In this document: positions 1 through 5,889 of the stretch, piece by piece | Layout of the letters: every line of letters begins with the position of its first letter | Numbering within the stretch: the stretch's first letter is position 1 | Source: Planctomycetota bacterium | GTDB taxonomy: Bacteria > Planctomycetota > PUPC01 > DSUN01 | Reading direction: 5' to 3' | Assembly (NCBI GenBank): GCA_016872875.1 | Contig: VGYW01000417.1 | Coordinates: 1 to 7,337, forward strand | DNA: 7,337 bases | Notes under the pieces: generated by a model | The model's database searches: none | The model's input: only the letters and a program-made list of their open reading frames with translations | What the model was told of the DNA's origin: nothing | Translations under genes and position numbers: made by a program

Positions 1-380
1 TGACGACGAACGACACAGCCTGCGGCCAGAAGTCGCGGCGTCCCTTCGGGTTGCGGCGGCAGCGGGGCGGCTGCTGCGTTGCGGCTCCTCAGCGATGCTC
101 TCCGCTGCATCGCCTGCGTCGCCGCGCCTTGCATCCGCCCCGCTGACGCCGGCAACGCAGCCCGCGTGGGTTTTGAGATAGTTTCTAAGTTCGCCTGTCG
201 GCTTTTTCTAACTCGGCGTAGAGTCTTGGCATCACGACAGTTATGCCGAGGCGGCGCTGGGAAGGGAGCCAAGGTTGTCGGCAAAAGCGGAAAGGCCGGC
301 CCCGTCAGCGGCGGCGTCAGGGTGGTGCGGCGAGGCGGGTGACGGGCCGCAAATGACCACATGTTATGGAGTTAGGCGTG
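1..380. other. Non-coding leader region, no gene recognised
   Basis: I see no protein that resembles a known family in any frame here. Several complementary segments are visible: gctgcgttgc (73-82) with gcaacgcagc (152-161), agcggggcgg (61-70) with ccgccccgct (135-144), and a local hairpin gcgatgc/gcatcgc (92-98 with 107-113). The first two pairs interleave rather than nest, so they cannot both form a simple stem. A less G+C-rich patch at about 170-245 contains two related direct repeats starting tttctaa (182-193 and 205-216) and an imperfect dyad ctcggcgta/ttatgccgag (212-220 with 241-250). It could hold the promoter region of the cluster, but I cannot identify a convincing -35/-10 pair. In G+C-rich DNA some of this pairing is expected by chance. 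Confidence 0.35.
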
Positions 381-394
381 GTCCGGCCCCGGAC
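381..394. promoter_or_regulatory. GTCC/GGAC dyad, possible operator
   Basis: This is a 14-bp palindrome, gtccgg-cc-ccggac. The loop is too short for an RNA hairpin, so a DNA-binding dyad is the more natural reading. It shares the GTCC...GGAC half-sites with the two dyads at 503-523. A separate small hairpin with a three-base loop, cgccgc/gcggcg, follows at 396-410. Its role as an operator is inferred only from symmetry and position upstream of the HTH gene. Confidence 0.25.
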
Positions 395-502
395 ACGCCG
401 CAAGGCGGCGCATGCGGCACGGGGTTTGCTCTTCATGACACCGCTGAGGCGGCTCCTGCCTTGTCGGCTGAGTCAGGGGCCGTCGGTGCATGGCTCTGTC
501 TC

Positions 503-523
503 CTGTCCTGGACAGTCCCGGAC
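503..523. promoter_or_regulatory. Paired GTCC-N-GGAC dyads upstream of HTH gene
   Basis: Two adjoining odd palindromes share one base: ctgtcc-t-ggacag at 503-515 and gtcc-c-ggac at 515-523. Both have the form GTCC-N-GGAC and match the half-sites of the dyad at 381-394. They end 16 bases before the ribosome-binding site of the small HTH gene and 31 bases before its start codon, which is where an autoregulatory operator would lie. No promoter hexamers are clear, so the regulatory role is an inference. Confidence 0.3.
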
Positions 524-539
524 ACGGCTGGGCAGAGCT

Positions 540-544
540 GGAGG
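540..544 (+). promoter_or_regulatory. Ribosome-binding site deciding the HTH gene start
   Basis: GGAGG lies 10 bases before the ATG at 555. The frame is open further upstream, with an ATG at 366. The next in-frame ATGs at 567 and 582 have no well-spaced Shine-Dalgarno sequence. This site is the main reason for calling the short 66-residue product rather than the 129-residue one, whose extra N-terminus looks like read-through of non-coding DNA. Confidence 0.55.
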
Positions 545-554
545 ATGGCAGCCG

Positions 555-755
555 ATGGACGGGAAGATGCCGAACGGTCGCATGACGATCACGGAAGCGG
601 CCGAACGGGTTGGCGTGACTCCGAAGACCCTCCTTCGTTGGGAGAAGGCGGGCAAGGTCCCAAAGCCGAAGCGCGACTGGCGCGGATGGCGGGTCTACGA
701 ACAGGAGGACGTGACTCAACTTTTGGCGTTCCACAACCAACTGTGCGAATGGTGA
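555..755 (+). CDS. Small MerR-like helix-turn-helix DNA-binding protein
   Basis: This is a predicted 66-residue protein consisting almost entirely of a MerR-type winged helix-turn-helix. Residues 12-35 (ITEAAERVGVTPKTLLRWEK followed by AGKV) match the MerR pattern of helix, turn and recognition helix. The R/W-rich wing follows at 41-49 (DWRGWRVYE), and then the EDVTQL helix. The usual MerR Tyr-Glu after the recognition helix is Trp-Glu here. No effector-binding or long dimerisation helix follows, so it resembles the short one-domain MerR/Xis/BldC-like proteins rather than a full metal- or drug-sensing MerR. It ends 72 bases before the export lipoprotein gene, so it may regulate the EPS cluster and perhaps itself through the dyads upstream. 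The start at 555 is chosen from the GGAGG at 540-544. The DNA-binding fold is fairly certain; the target genes are inferred. Confidence 0.75.
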   Translation: MDGKMPNGRMTITEAAERVGVTPKTLLRWEKAGKVPKPKRDWRGWRVYEQEDVTQLLAFHNQLCEW

Positions 756-827
756 CATGCGGCGGGGCGGCCGCGTGCCCATGACGACCCCCTTCCTGGC
801 TCCAAGCCAACTGTTAGGGAGAGTAGG

Positions 828-1619
828 ATGACTGCGAAGACGCGTCTGTGGCTGGTCGGCCTGCTTGGTGCGCTGGTCGCCGGATGTGACGGGTGGCCCT
901 ACTGGGTCCACAGGTTCGACGACATCGAGAAGACGGCGACTCGGCACCAGCTCAGGGAGGTGGAGAAGCGGTTTGAGCACTTCAACGGCACCTACCGCAT
1001 CGGCATCCCTGATGTGCTCAACATCAGCGTGCCGGACCACCCGGACCTCAGCGGCTCCTACGAGGTGCGGCCCGACGGCAACATCTCGTTCCCGCTACTC
1101 AAGGACGTGTACGTCGAGGGCCTGACGCCGATGCAGTTGAGCGACTTCCTGGCGAAGGAGCTCGAGCGCTACGTGAAGAAGGTGGACGTGTTGGTCTCGA
1201 TCACCGGCCTCTACAGCAAGACGGTGTACATGGGGAGCCGTTCGCAGAGCGACTTCCGCGCCTTCAGATTCACGGGCGACATGACGGTGGTGGACCTCGT
1301 GGCGCTGCGGGGTGGGTACACGAAGATGGACTATTCGAGCCGGATACGGCTGATGCGGGATAACCCGGACCGCAAGGAGATCTACCGCATCCGGTTCGAC
1401 CACATTCTGCGCGGGGACTTCAGGACGAACGTGCTGGTGAAGAACCGCGACATCCTGTACATCCCGGCCACGGCGTGGGCCGAGGTGGGGTTCTTCGCCG
1501 ACGAGTTGACGGCGCCGGCCCGCTCGCTGATCGCGGGCATCCGGACCTACACCGAGCTGCCCTACGCGGGCAAGGATGCGGAGGAACGCGCGGGCAGGGC
1601 GCAATCAACTCCCTACTAA
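828..1619 (+). CDS. Polysaccharide export outer-membrane lipoprotein (Wza/OPX family)
   Basis: This 263-residue protein is a likely subunit of the outer-membrane channel through which the polysaccharide leaves the cell. The N-terminus is a lipoprotein signal: K4/R6, a hydrophobic run at 7-18, and lipobox LVAGC with the acylated cysteine at C20. The Poly_export domain spans about 55-127. It starts at YRIGIPDVLNISV and contains the family hallmark YEVRPDGNISFPLL (78-91) and the GLTPMQLSDFLAKEL helix. One SLBB-like domain follows at about 131-214, with the GG of LRGGYT at 162-163 and DILYIPA at 208-214. The last 50 residues include a helix that may play the membrane-spanning role of the Wza C-terminal helix. 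It is shorter than E. coli Wza and has only one clear SLBB repeat, as in XrtA-associated export proteins. AGGGAG at 816-821 supports the ATG. The chain-length gene starts 77 bases downstream. Confidence 0.93.
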   Translation: MTAKTRLWLVGLLGALVAGCDGWPYWVHRFDDIEKTATRHQLREVEKRFEHFNGTYRIGIPDVLNISVPDHPDLSGSYEVRPDGNISFPLLKDVYVEGLTPMQLSDFLAKELERYVKKVDVLVSITGLYSKTVYMGSRSQSDFRAFRFTGDMTVVDLVALRGGYTKMDYSSRIRLMRDNPDRKEIYRIRFDHILRGDFRTNVLVKNRDILYIPATAWAEVGFFADELTAPARSLIAGIRTYTELPYAGKDAEERAGRAQSTPY

Positions 1620-1696
1620 GCCCGTTGTGGCGCGCCCCGGCGTGAGAGCAAAGGGGGTCCCAGCGGGCCGAAGGAACATTCGGAAAGGCACTCCCT

Positions 1697-3298
1697 ATGC
1701 CGGCGGCCGCACAACCGAGGAAGGCACAGCAGTTCGACTTCTATAAGTACCTGGGCGTGATCTGGCGCCGCAAGTGGCTCCTGCTCATCCCGCTCGGGGT
1801 CTGCCTGCCCGCGGCCATCGTGGCCGCCTCGCTCTACCCCACCGAGTACGAATCGCAGGCCGTCCTGGAGATACAGGACACGCGGCCGATCGCGGACCGC
1901 GCGCCCACGCGCTACTACTCGGGCACGGCTGCCATGCAGGTGAGGACGCGCGCGATGAACTGGTCTGCGATCCGCGAGATCGTGCTGAGCCGGAAGGTTG
2001 ACTTCGGGCGCGAGATAGACCCCGACGACCGTCGGCAGTTCGAGCGGATTTTCTCCGAGATCGAGCGGCGCACGGTCGTGCGTCCCCTCGGCGGCGGCCA
2101 CCTGGTCATCTCGCACAAGAGCGTCAGCCCCGAACGCAACGCCAGCCTCGTCAACGAAATCGTCAAGAAGTTCGTCGGCGAGGACCGCCGCGAGGCCCAG
2201 CAGCGCGCCAAGGACGACCTGAAGTACTACCGCGACAAGCTGGCGATGGGGAAGAGCGCCCTATCCGAGATAGACAACCAGATACGCGAGTTCAACCAGC
2301 AGTACCCGTGGCTTGCCGACACCCTGGCCGAGCTTCAGAAGGACTACGAGGACGCCGAGACCGAGGAGCTGACGATCCGCCAGCAGATCGCAGCCACCAA
2401 GGAGAACATAGCCGAGCTCCGCAAAGAGTTGGCCAAGGAGAAGCCCGAATTCGAGAAGGTCATCCCCGGGAAAGTTCCCCAGGAGGTCCTCGAGCTCCGC
2501 AAGGCCGCCGAGCAGGCCAAGCAGGTGTTCGAGCACTACGACAAGAAGTACACAAAGGCGCACCGCTTCTGGCAGGAGGCGTACGCCAACCTCCAGAGAG
2601 CGCTGGCGGCGCTGAAGGAGAAGGACACGGGGAAGACCGAGGCCGAGAAGATCATCGAGCCAAACCCGAAGCACGCCGCTCTCCAGGCGCGCATCGCCCA
2701 CCTGGAGAAGGAGGTGGAGAAGCTCGAGGTGCGGCGGATGGACGCGAACAAGCGGGTGAGTGAGCTATACATCCGCCGCCGCAGGGCCCCCGAGCTGCTG
2801 GGCGAGCGCACGGCCCTTCAGGAGCAGCGGACCACGGCCGTGTCCACGGTGGCCGAATATGCGACCGGCGTGCGCATGGCCGAGAAGGAGATGGCGCGCC
2901 TGCTGAGCGAGCCCCACAGCTCCCGCTTCCGCGTCATCGAGTACGCGCGCGACGACCGCCGGGCCGTCAAGAGCACCCAGATGAAGATCATCATCCTCGG
3001 CCTCACCCTGGGCCTCCTGATCGGCGCCGCCCTCATCGGCCTCGTCGAGTACCTCGACCAGACCTTCAAGGGCATAGACGACACGCGCGACTACCTCGGC
3101 ATCCCGGCCCTCGGGGTGATCCCGGCCATCTTCACGCCCCGCGACCACCGCAGGAAGCTGCTCTTCCGAGTCCTCGCCGTCAGCTCCGCGGTCTTCGTCG
3201 TCGGCATGGCCGTGGCACTCTACCTCACGGTGCCCGAGATGAAGGGGTTTCTGAACATGGCCTGGGCGAAGTTCATGGAGTGGATGGAGGGCATGTAG
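1697..3298 (+). CDS. Polysaccharide chain-length determinant / co-polymerase (Wzz/GNVR family)
   Basis: This 533-residue inner-membrane protein sets polymer length and couples polymerisation to export. A short cytoplasmic N-terminus (FDFYKYLGVIWRRKW) leads into membrane segment 1 at about 27-47. The Wzz domain follows (YESQAVLEIQD, 51-61). A long charged coiled coil runs from about 160 to 405, broken by prolines near 204, 250, 257 and 261. Membrane segment 2 is at about 430-451. A cytoplasmic stretch contains DTRDYLGIPALGVIPAI (462-478), the segment typical of co-polymerases that contact a tyrosine kinase. Membrane segment 3 is at about 488-510 and a 23-residue tail follows. The kinase is not fused, unlike proteobacterial Wzc, and is encoded two genes downstream. 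The third membrane segment is, from memory, usual in XrtA/PEP-CTERM-type chain-length proteins. The proline-rich motif normally found just before segment 2 is weak. GGAAAGG at 1682-1688, 8 bases before the ATG, is the ribosome-binding site; a weak 5-bp stem (1668-1672 with 1679-1683) overlaps it. Confidence 0.92.
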   Translation: MPAAAQPRKAQQFDFYKYLGVIWRRKWLLLIPLGVCLPAAIVAASLYPTEYESQAVLEIQDTRPIADRAPTRYYSGTAAMQVRTRAMNWSAIREIVLSRKVDFGREIDPDDRRQFERIFSEIERRTVVRPLGGGHLVISHKSVSPERNASLVNEIVKKFVGEDRREAQQRAKDDLKYYRDKLAMGKSALSEIDNQIREFNQQYPWLADTLAELQKDYEDAETEELTIRQQIAATKENIAELRKELAKEKPEFEKVIPGKVPQEVLELRKAAEQAKQVFEHYDKKYTKAHRFWQEAYANLQRALAALKEKDTGKTEAEKIIEPNPKHAALQARIAHLEKEVEKLEVRRMDANKRVSELYIRRRRAPELLGERTALQEQRTTAVSTVAEYATGVRMAEKEMARLLSEPHSSRFRVIEYARDDRRAVKSTQMKIIILGLTLGLLIGAALIGLVEYLDQTFKGIDDTRDYLGIPALGVIPAIFTPRDHRRKLLFRVLAVSSAVFVVGMAVALYLTVPEMKGFLNMAWAKFMEWMEGM

Positions 3299-3314
3299 AC
3301 TCCTCCAGCGTCAC

Positions 3315-3337
3315 ACGTGCGCGGCTTGCGCGCACGT
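3315..3337 (+). other. GC-rich hairpin after the chain-length gene
   Basis: An 8-bp perfect stem, acgtgcgc/gcgcacgt, with a 7-base loop begins 16 bases after the stop codon of the chain-length gene. It extends by three more pairs (cac/gtg) if one bulged T is allowed. No T-run follows, so it is not a classical Rho-independent terminator. It could slow 3' decay of the upstream transcript or act as a weak attenuator before the ATPase gene. Confidence 0.4.
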
Positions 3338-3345
3338 TGTGCGTC

Positions 3346-3508
3346 GGGAAAACCCAGGTTGGGCACACCTTATTGAATCGAGCGGTCTCCCGATCGATTC
3401 AATAAGCCGCGGCCTCTTGGCACGTTGCGTCATCGGAGCGCGAGGCAGAAGAAAACAAACCCAGGCAAGCTGGCTTTGTTTTCTAGTGTGCCCAACCTGG
3501 GTTTTCCC
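3346..3508. repeat. 163-bp palindromic element with perfect 23-bp terminal inverted repeats (MITE-like)
   Basis: The ends are exact inverted copies: 3346-3368 begins gggaaaacccaggttgggca, and its reverse complement is at 3486-3508. Inside lie two further hairpins. A perfect 13-bp stem cttattgaatcga/tcgattcaataag pairs 3369-3381 with 3394-3406. An imperfect stem begins with the 10 exact pairs agaaaacaaa/tttgttttct (3450-3459 with 3475-3484) and continues ccag/ctgg. A short gcctc/gaggc pair (3412-3416 with 3442-3446) sits between them. The whole element can fold as one large branched cruciform. It has no open frame resembling a transposase and no obvious target-site duplication, and it nearly fills the gap before the ATPase gene. 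A non-autonomous mobile element or compound REP-like repeat is the likeliest reading; its origin is not proven by sequence alone. Confidence 0.7.
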
Positions 3509-3559
3509 TTTGGGCCGCGCTAGGCCAGGCAGCCCGCTCCGCCCGGCAGGAAGGGATCG

Positions 3560-4597
3560 ATGTACGAGAAGTTCTACGGCTTCGCCGAGAAGCCCTTCAA
3601 CCTGACTCCGGACCCCGACTACTTCTTCCTGAGCTCGGTCCACAAGCGGGCGCTGGACCACCTGGTCTACGGCCTCGAGTCGGGCATGGGCTTCATCCAG
3701 ATCACCGGCGAAATCGGCTCGGGCAAGACCACCCTCATCAAGTGCCTCCTCCGCCAGCTCAGCCGCGAGGTCAAGGTCGCCTACGTCATCCACTCGAAGG
3801 GCACCTTCGTCCAAATCCTCCGCATGATCCTCGAGGACCTCGAGGTGGTGCCCGCGGACCACAAGCTGGGCAAGGAGGCGCTCCTGAGCCGCTTCCGGGA
3901 CTATCTGACCGAGCAGGCCCGCTACCACAACAGCGTGGTGGTGATCATAGACGAGGCGCAGAACCTTCAGCTCGAGGCGCTCGAGGAGCTGCGCATGCTC
4001 TCGAACTTCGAGACGGAGAAGGCGAAGCTCCTCCAGATCGTGCTCGTGGGCCAGCCGGACTTGCGCGACCTCCTGCGGCGGCCCGAGCTGGAACAGCTCC
4101 GCCAGCGCATCACCGTGCGCTTCCACATCTACCCCCTGAGCGAGCAGGAGACGCGCAGCTACATCCGCCACCGGCTCAACGTGGCCGGGTCCAACGGCAG
4201 CGTGCGCTTCACGGCCGCCGCCAGCCGCGTGGTGCACCGCTACTCGGGGGGCCTGCCGCGCCTGATCAACGTGGCCTGCGACGCCACGCTCCTGGCCGGC
4301 TTCGTCGAGGAGCGGCGGGTCTTCAACGAGGCGTTCGTGCGCGACGCGCTCCGCGAGCTGGCGGACGAGCGGGCCGCCTTCCTCGAAGAGGCAGCGGCCC
4401 CGAGCGCCTCCGCCGCCGCGGCAGAGCCTGCCGCGCCGCCGCGGAGCCGGCCTCGCCGCCGCGCCCTAGTGGCGCTCGCCGTGGCCCTGCTCCTGGCGCT
4501 CGGCCTGGCCGCCGCGCTCTTCCTCCTGCGGCGCGAAGTGCAGCGCGGGACGGCTGACCGGCCGGGCGCGTTGTGGACCAGCGTCGCTGGCAAGTAA
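3560..4597 (+). CDS. ExeA/GspA-like AAA ATPase with C-terminal membrane anchor (XrtA-associated type)
   Basis: This 345-residue ATPase belongs to the ExeA/TniB-like AAA group found beside XrtA-type EPS genes. The N-terminal signature MYEKFYGFAEKPFNLTPDPD (1-20) is typical of the family. Walker A is GEIGSGKTT (50-58) and Walker B is VVVIIDEAQ (126-134). A GQPDLRD segment (164-170), the RQRI arginine region (181-184) and GGLPRLIN (230-237, the sensor-2 area) complete the AAA core, which ends near 275. An Ala/Pro-rich linker (about 278-297), a basic patch (298-301) and one membrane helix (about 303-323) follow, with only 22 residues beyond it. The periplasmic peptidoglycan-binding domain of type II secretion ExeA is therefore absent. 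Its exact role in EPS loci is not settled; assisting assembly or export at the inner membrane is an inference. GGAAGGG at 3549-3555 precedes the ATG closely. Confidence 0.9.
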   Translation: MYEKFYGFAEKPFNLTPDPDYFFLSSVHKRALDHLVYGLESGMGFIQITGEIGSGKTTLIKCLLRQLSREVKVAYVIHSKGTFVQILRMILEDLEVVPADHKLGKEALLSRFRDYLTEQARYHNSVVVIIDEAQNLQLEALEELRMLSNFETEKAKLLQIVLVGQPDLRDLLRRPELEQLRQRITVRFHIYPLSEQETRSYIRHRLNVAGSNGSVRFTAAASRVVHRYSGGLPRLINVACDATLLAGFVEERRVFNEAFVRDALRELADERAAFLEEAAAPSASAAAAEPAAPPRSRPRRRALVALAVALLLALGLAAALFLLRREVQRGTADRPGALWTSVAGK

Positions 4598-4601
4598 TCT
4601 C

Positions 4602-4731
4602 CGTTGCGGGAAGTCCCGGTTCGGAGTGCGGCCTTCAGGCCGAATCCTGGACTGGTGGTGTGACCGCGAGGATACGGGCTGAAGCCCGCACTCCAAACGG
4701 GCATCCTCGTGTGAGGGGCTTCCCGCGGCAG
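4602..4731. repeat. Twin REP-like hairpin element, copy A
   Basis: The element lies directly after the ATPase stop codon. Its outer arms are gcgggaagtccc (4606-4617) and ggggcttcccgc (4715-4726), which pair at 11 of 12 positions. Inside are two copies of one motif in opposite orientation: 4619-4642 (GTTCGGAGTG, then hairpin CGGCC-TTCA-GGCCG at 4629-4642) and, on the minus strand, 4698-4675 (GTTTGGAGTG, then hairpin CGGGC-TTCA-GCCCG). The 29-bp arms including flanks match at 25 positions. The GGAG feet point outward. The stems differ at one base pair, but both partners have changed. The outer arm is shared with the element at 5593-5735. No T-run follows, so termination is unlikely. Confidence 0.75.
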
Positions 4732-4798
4732 TAGCTCGATAGGGTCCCGCGCGTCGTCACCAGGCCGGGCGCCATGGCGCTCGGGCGGAAAGGCAGCA

Positions 4799-5593
4799 GT
4801 GTCCAAGATACAGAGGGCCCTGGAGAAGGCCAAGGCCGAGCAGGCACAGGGCAGGTCCACCCTGACCGACGAGCCGGCGGGTCCCACCTATGTCGTCCGC
4901 CCTCCCCAGGCCGGGCAGGTGGACCCCCATATCGTCACCTACCACCACCCCCACTCGCACCTGACCGAGAGCTTTCGGCGGGTGAAGGCCATGCTGCGGG
5001 GCATCGCGGGGGCCGATACGTTGCGCGCCGTGGCCATCACCAGCGCGGGCAAGGGCGAGGGCAAGAGCACCACTGCCCTCAACCTCGCCATCGCTATGGC
5101 CCAGGACTTCGACACGCGGGTGTGCGTCGTGGACGCCGACCTGCGGCGCCCGCGCCTGCACCGCCTGCTGGGCTTCACCCCACGGCGCGGCCTCAGCGAC
5201 ATCCTCGGCGGCGACGCACTGCCCGAGGACGTGCTGATCACGGACGCCGTGCCGCGCCTGAACGTGTTGCCCGGCGGCCGCTCCTCGCGCACGCCCTCCG
5301 AGATGCTCGGCTCGCCCCGCATGAAGCAGCTCATCGAGGAGCTCAAGAGCCGCTTCGACTTCATCCTCTTCGACACCCCGCCCGTGCTGACCGTGGCCGA
5401 CGCCATTCTGCTGGGCCCCATGACCGACGGGGTGATCCTGGTCATCCAGGCCGGCAAGGTGCGCAAGCGCCCGGTCGAGCGCGCCGTCGAACTCCTCCAC
5501 AACTCCAAGGTCCTCGGTTTCATCCTCAACCGCGGCGACATGGTGCTCTCGCACTACGGCTACCGCTACTACGACCGGGGCTACTACTACTGA
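4799..5593 (+). CDS. Tyrosine autokinase of EPS regulation (CpsD/CapB, BY-kinase)
   Basis: This 264-residue cytoplasmic bacterial tyrosine kinase works with the separate chain-length protein as a split Wzc. The N-terminus MSKIQRALEKAKAEQ resembles XrtA-associated kinases. LTESFRRVKAML (55-66) is the conserved segment that in BY-kinases precedes the catalytic core. Walker A is SAGKGEGKST (82-91), Walker A' is CVVDADLRRP (109-118) and Walker B is FILFDTPP (188-195). The C-terminus is a tyrosine cluster: Y253, Y255, Y257, Y258, Y262, Y263 and Y264. This is the expected site of trans-autophosphorylation, which in this family controls kinase oligomerisation and polymer length. The start is GTG, preceded by GGAAAGG at 4787-4793 with a 5-base spacer, the same Shine-Dalgarno sequence as the chain-length gene. 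The next repeat element shares the final A of the stop codon. Confidence 0.93.
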   Translation: MSKIQRALEKAKAEQAQGRSTLTDEPAGPTYVVRPPQAGQVDPHIVTYHHPHSHLTESFRRVKAMLRGIAGADTLRAVAITSAGKGEGKSTTALNLAIAMAQDFDTRVCVVDADLRRPRLHRLLGFTPRRGLSDILGGDALPEDVLITDAVPRLNVLPGGRSSRTPSEMLGSPRMKQLIEELKSRFDFILFDTPPVLTVADAILLGPMTDGVILVIQAGKVRKRPVERAVELLHNSKVLGFILNRGDMVLSHYGYRYYDRGYYY

Positions 5594-5735
5594 GTTTCTG
5601 TTGCGGAAAGCTGGATTCGCTGAACTCGGGCCGTGCTCGGAAGGCAAAGACTGGCTGAAGCCAGGACTCCGAACGCGTTCGTTCCTTGTTTGGAGTCCTG
5701 CCTTCAGGCAGTCTTGGCTTTCCGCAACAGAAACT
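5593..5735. repeat. Twin REP-like hairpin element, copy B
   Basis: Perfect 19-bp outer arms begin at the last base of the kinase stop codon: agtttctgttgcggaaagc (5593-5611) pairs with 5717-5735. Its ttgcgg(a/g)aag core matches the outer arm of the element at 4602-4731. Inside are two copies of the same hairpin motif, now with the GGAG feet facing inward. On the minus strand 5674-5649 reads GTTCGGAGTC then CTGGC-TTCA-GCCAG. On the plus strand 5688-5713 reads GTTTGGAGTC then CTGCC-TTCA-GGCAG. The 27-base arms (5648-5674 and 5688-5714) match at 24 positions and are separated by 13 bases. In RNA this would form a very stable long stem at the 3' end of the kinase transcript. Confidence 0.8.
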
Positions 5736-5743
5736 ACTGAGTC

Positions 5744-5771
5744 CCCATTTCCCATTGCCCATTTCCCATTG
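5744..5771. repeat. 14-bp tandem duplication
   Basis: Two exact, adjacent copies of cccatttcccattg occur at 5744-5757 and 5758-5771. Each copy contains two cccatt units, so the run is a small low-complexity repeat that is markedly more A+T-rich than its surroundings. It lies between the twin-hairpin element and the dehydrogenase gene. Confidence 0.8.
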
Positions 5772-5801
5772 AGCACGGCGGGGGGGAGCGCCAGACTCTC
5801 C

Positions 5802-5809
5802 GAGGAGGT
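5802..5809 (+). promoter_or_regulatory. Strong Shine-Dalgarno sequence not matched to an ATG
   Basis: GAGGAGGT is the best ribosome-binding sequence in the window. The only codon at normal spacing in the dehydrogenase frame is ATC at 5815. The nearest ATG (5843) is in another frame, and the GTG used for the call is at 5890. The site may mark where translation really begins, or began before the adjoining 7-bp repeat changed. A 5-bp stem cagac/gtctg (5792-5796 with 5808-5812) would partly enclose it. Confidence 0.45.
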
Positions 5810-5821
5810 CTGAAATCGCCA

Positions 5822-5842
5822 ATCGGAAATCGGAAATCGGAA
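5822..5842. repeat. 7-bp tandem repeat, three copies
   Basis: The unit atcggaa occurs three times in a row (5822-5828, 5829-5835, 5836-5842) and is followed by ATG at 5843. A degenerate related unit (aaatcgcc) precedes it. Because the unit is not a multiple of three, gain or loss of a copy would shift any reading frame passing through it. Confidence 0.85.
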
Positions 5843-5889
5843 ATGCCGAGGCCGCACTCCTCCAGAAGATCGCCGCCCGCGAGGCCCGC

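Noticed and set aside
61..161. Integron attC-type recombination site
   Set aside because: Inverted arms exist, but I cannot find the paired core sites (RYYYAAC and GTTRRRY) in the right positions, and no gene-cassette structure is present.
226..247. sigma-54-like promoter at ttggcatcacgacagttatgcc
   Set aside because: The GG and GC elements are 15 bases apart instead of 10, so the spacing is wrong.
366..554. N-terminal extension of the HTH protein from ATG 366
   Set aside because: The added 63 residues are Arg/Pro/Cys-rich without similarity to MerR-type proteins, overlap dyads and hairpins, and have no clear ribosome-binding site. The GGAGG at 540-544 fits ATG 555.
372..1040. Long minus-strand open frame (222 codons) across the HTH gene and the export lipoprotein
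   Set aside because: It lies antisense to well-supported genes, its product resembles no family I know, and it is explained by G+C-rich codon structure on the + strand.
4602..4731. Rho-independent terminators at the twin hairpins (also 5593-5735 and 3315-3337)
   Set aside because: None of the stems is followed by a T-run, and co-directional genes continue after each. They fit REP-like repeats better.
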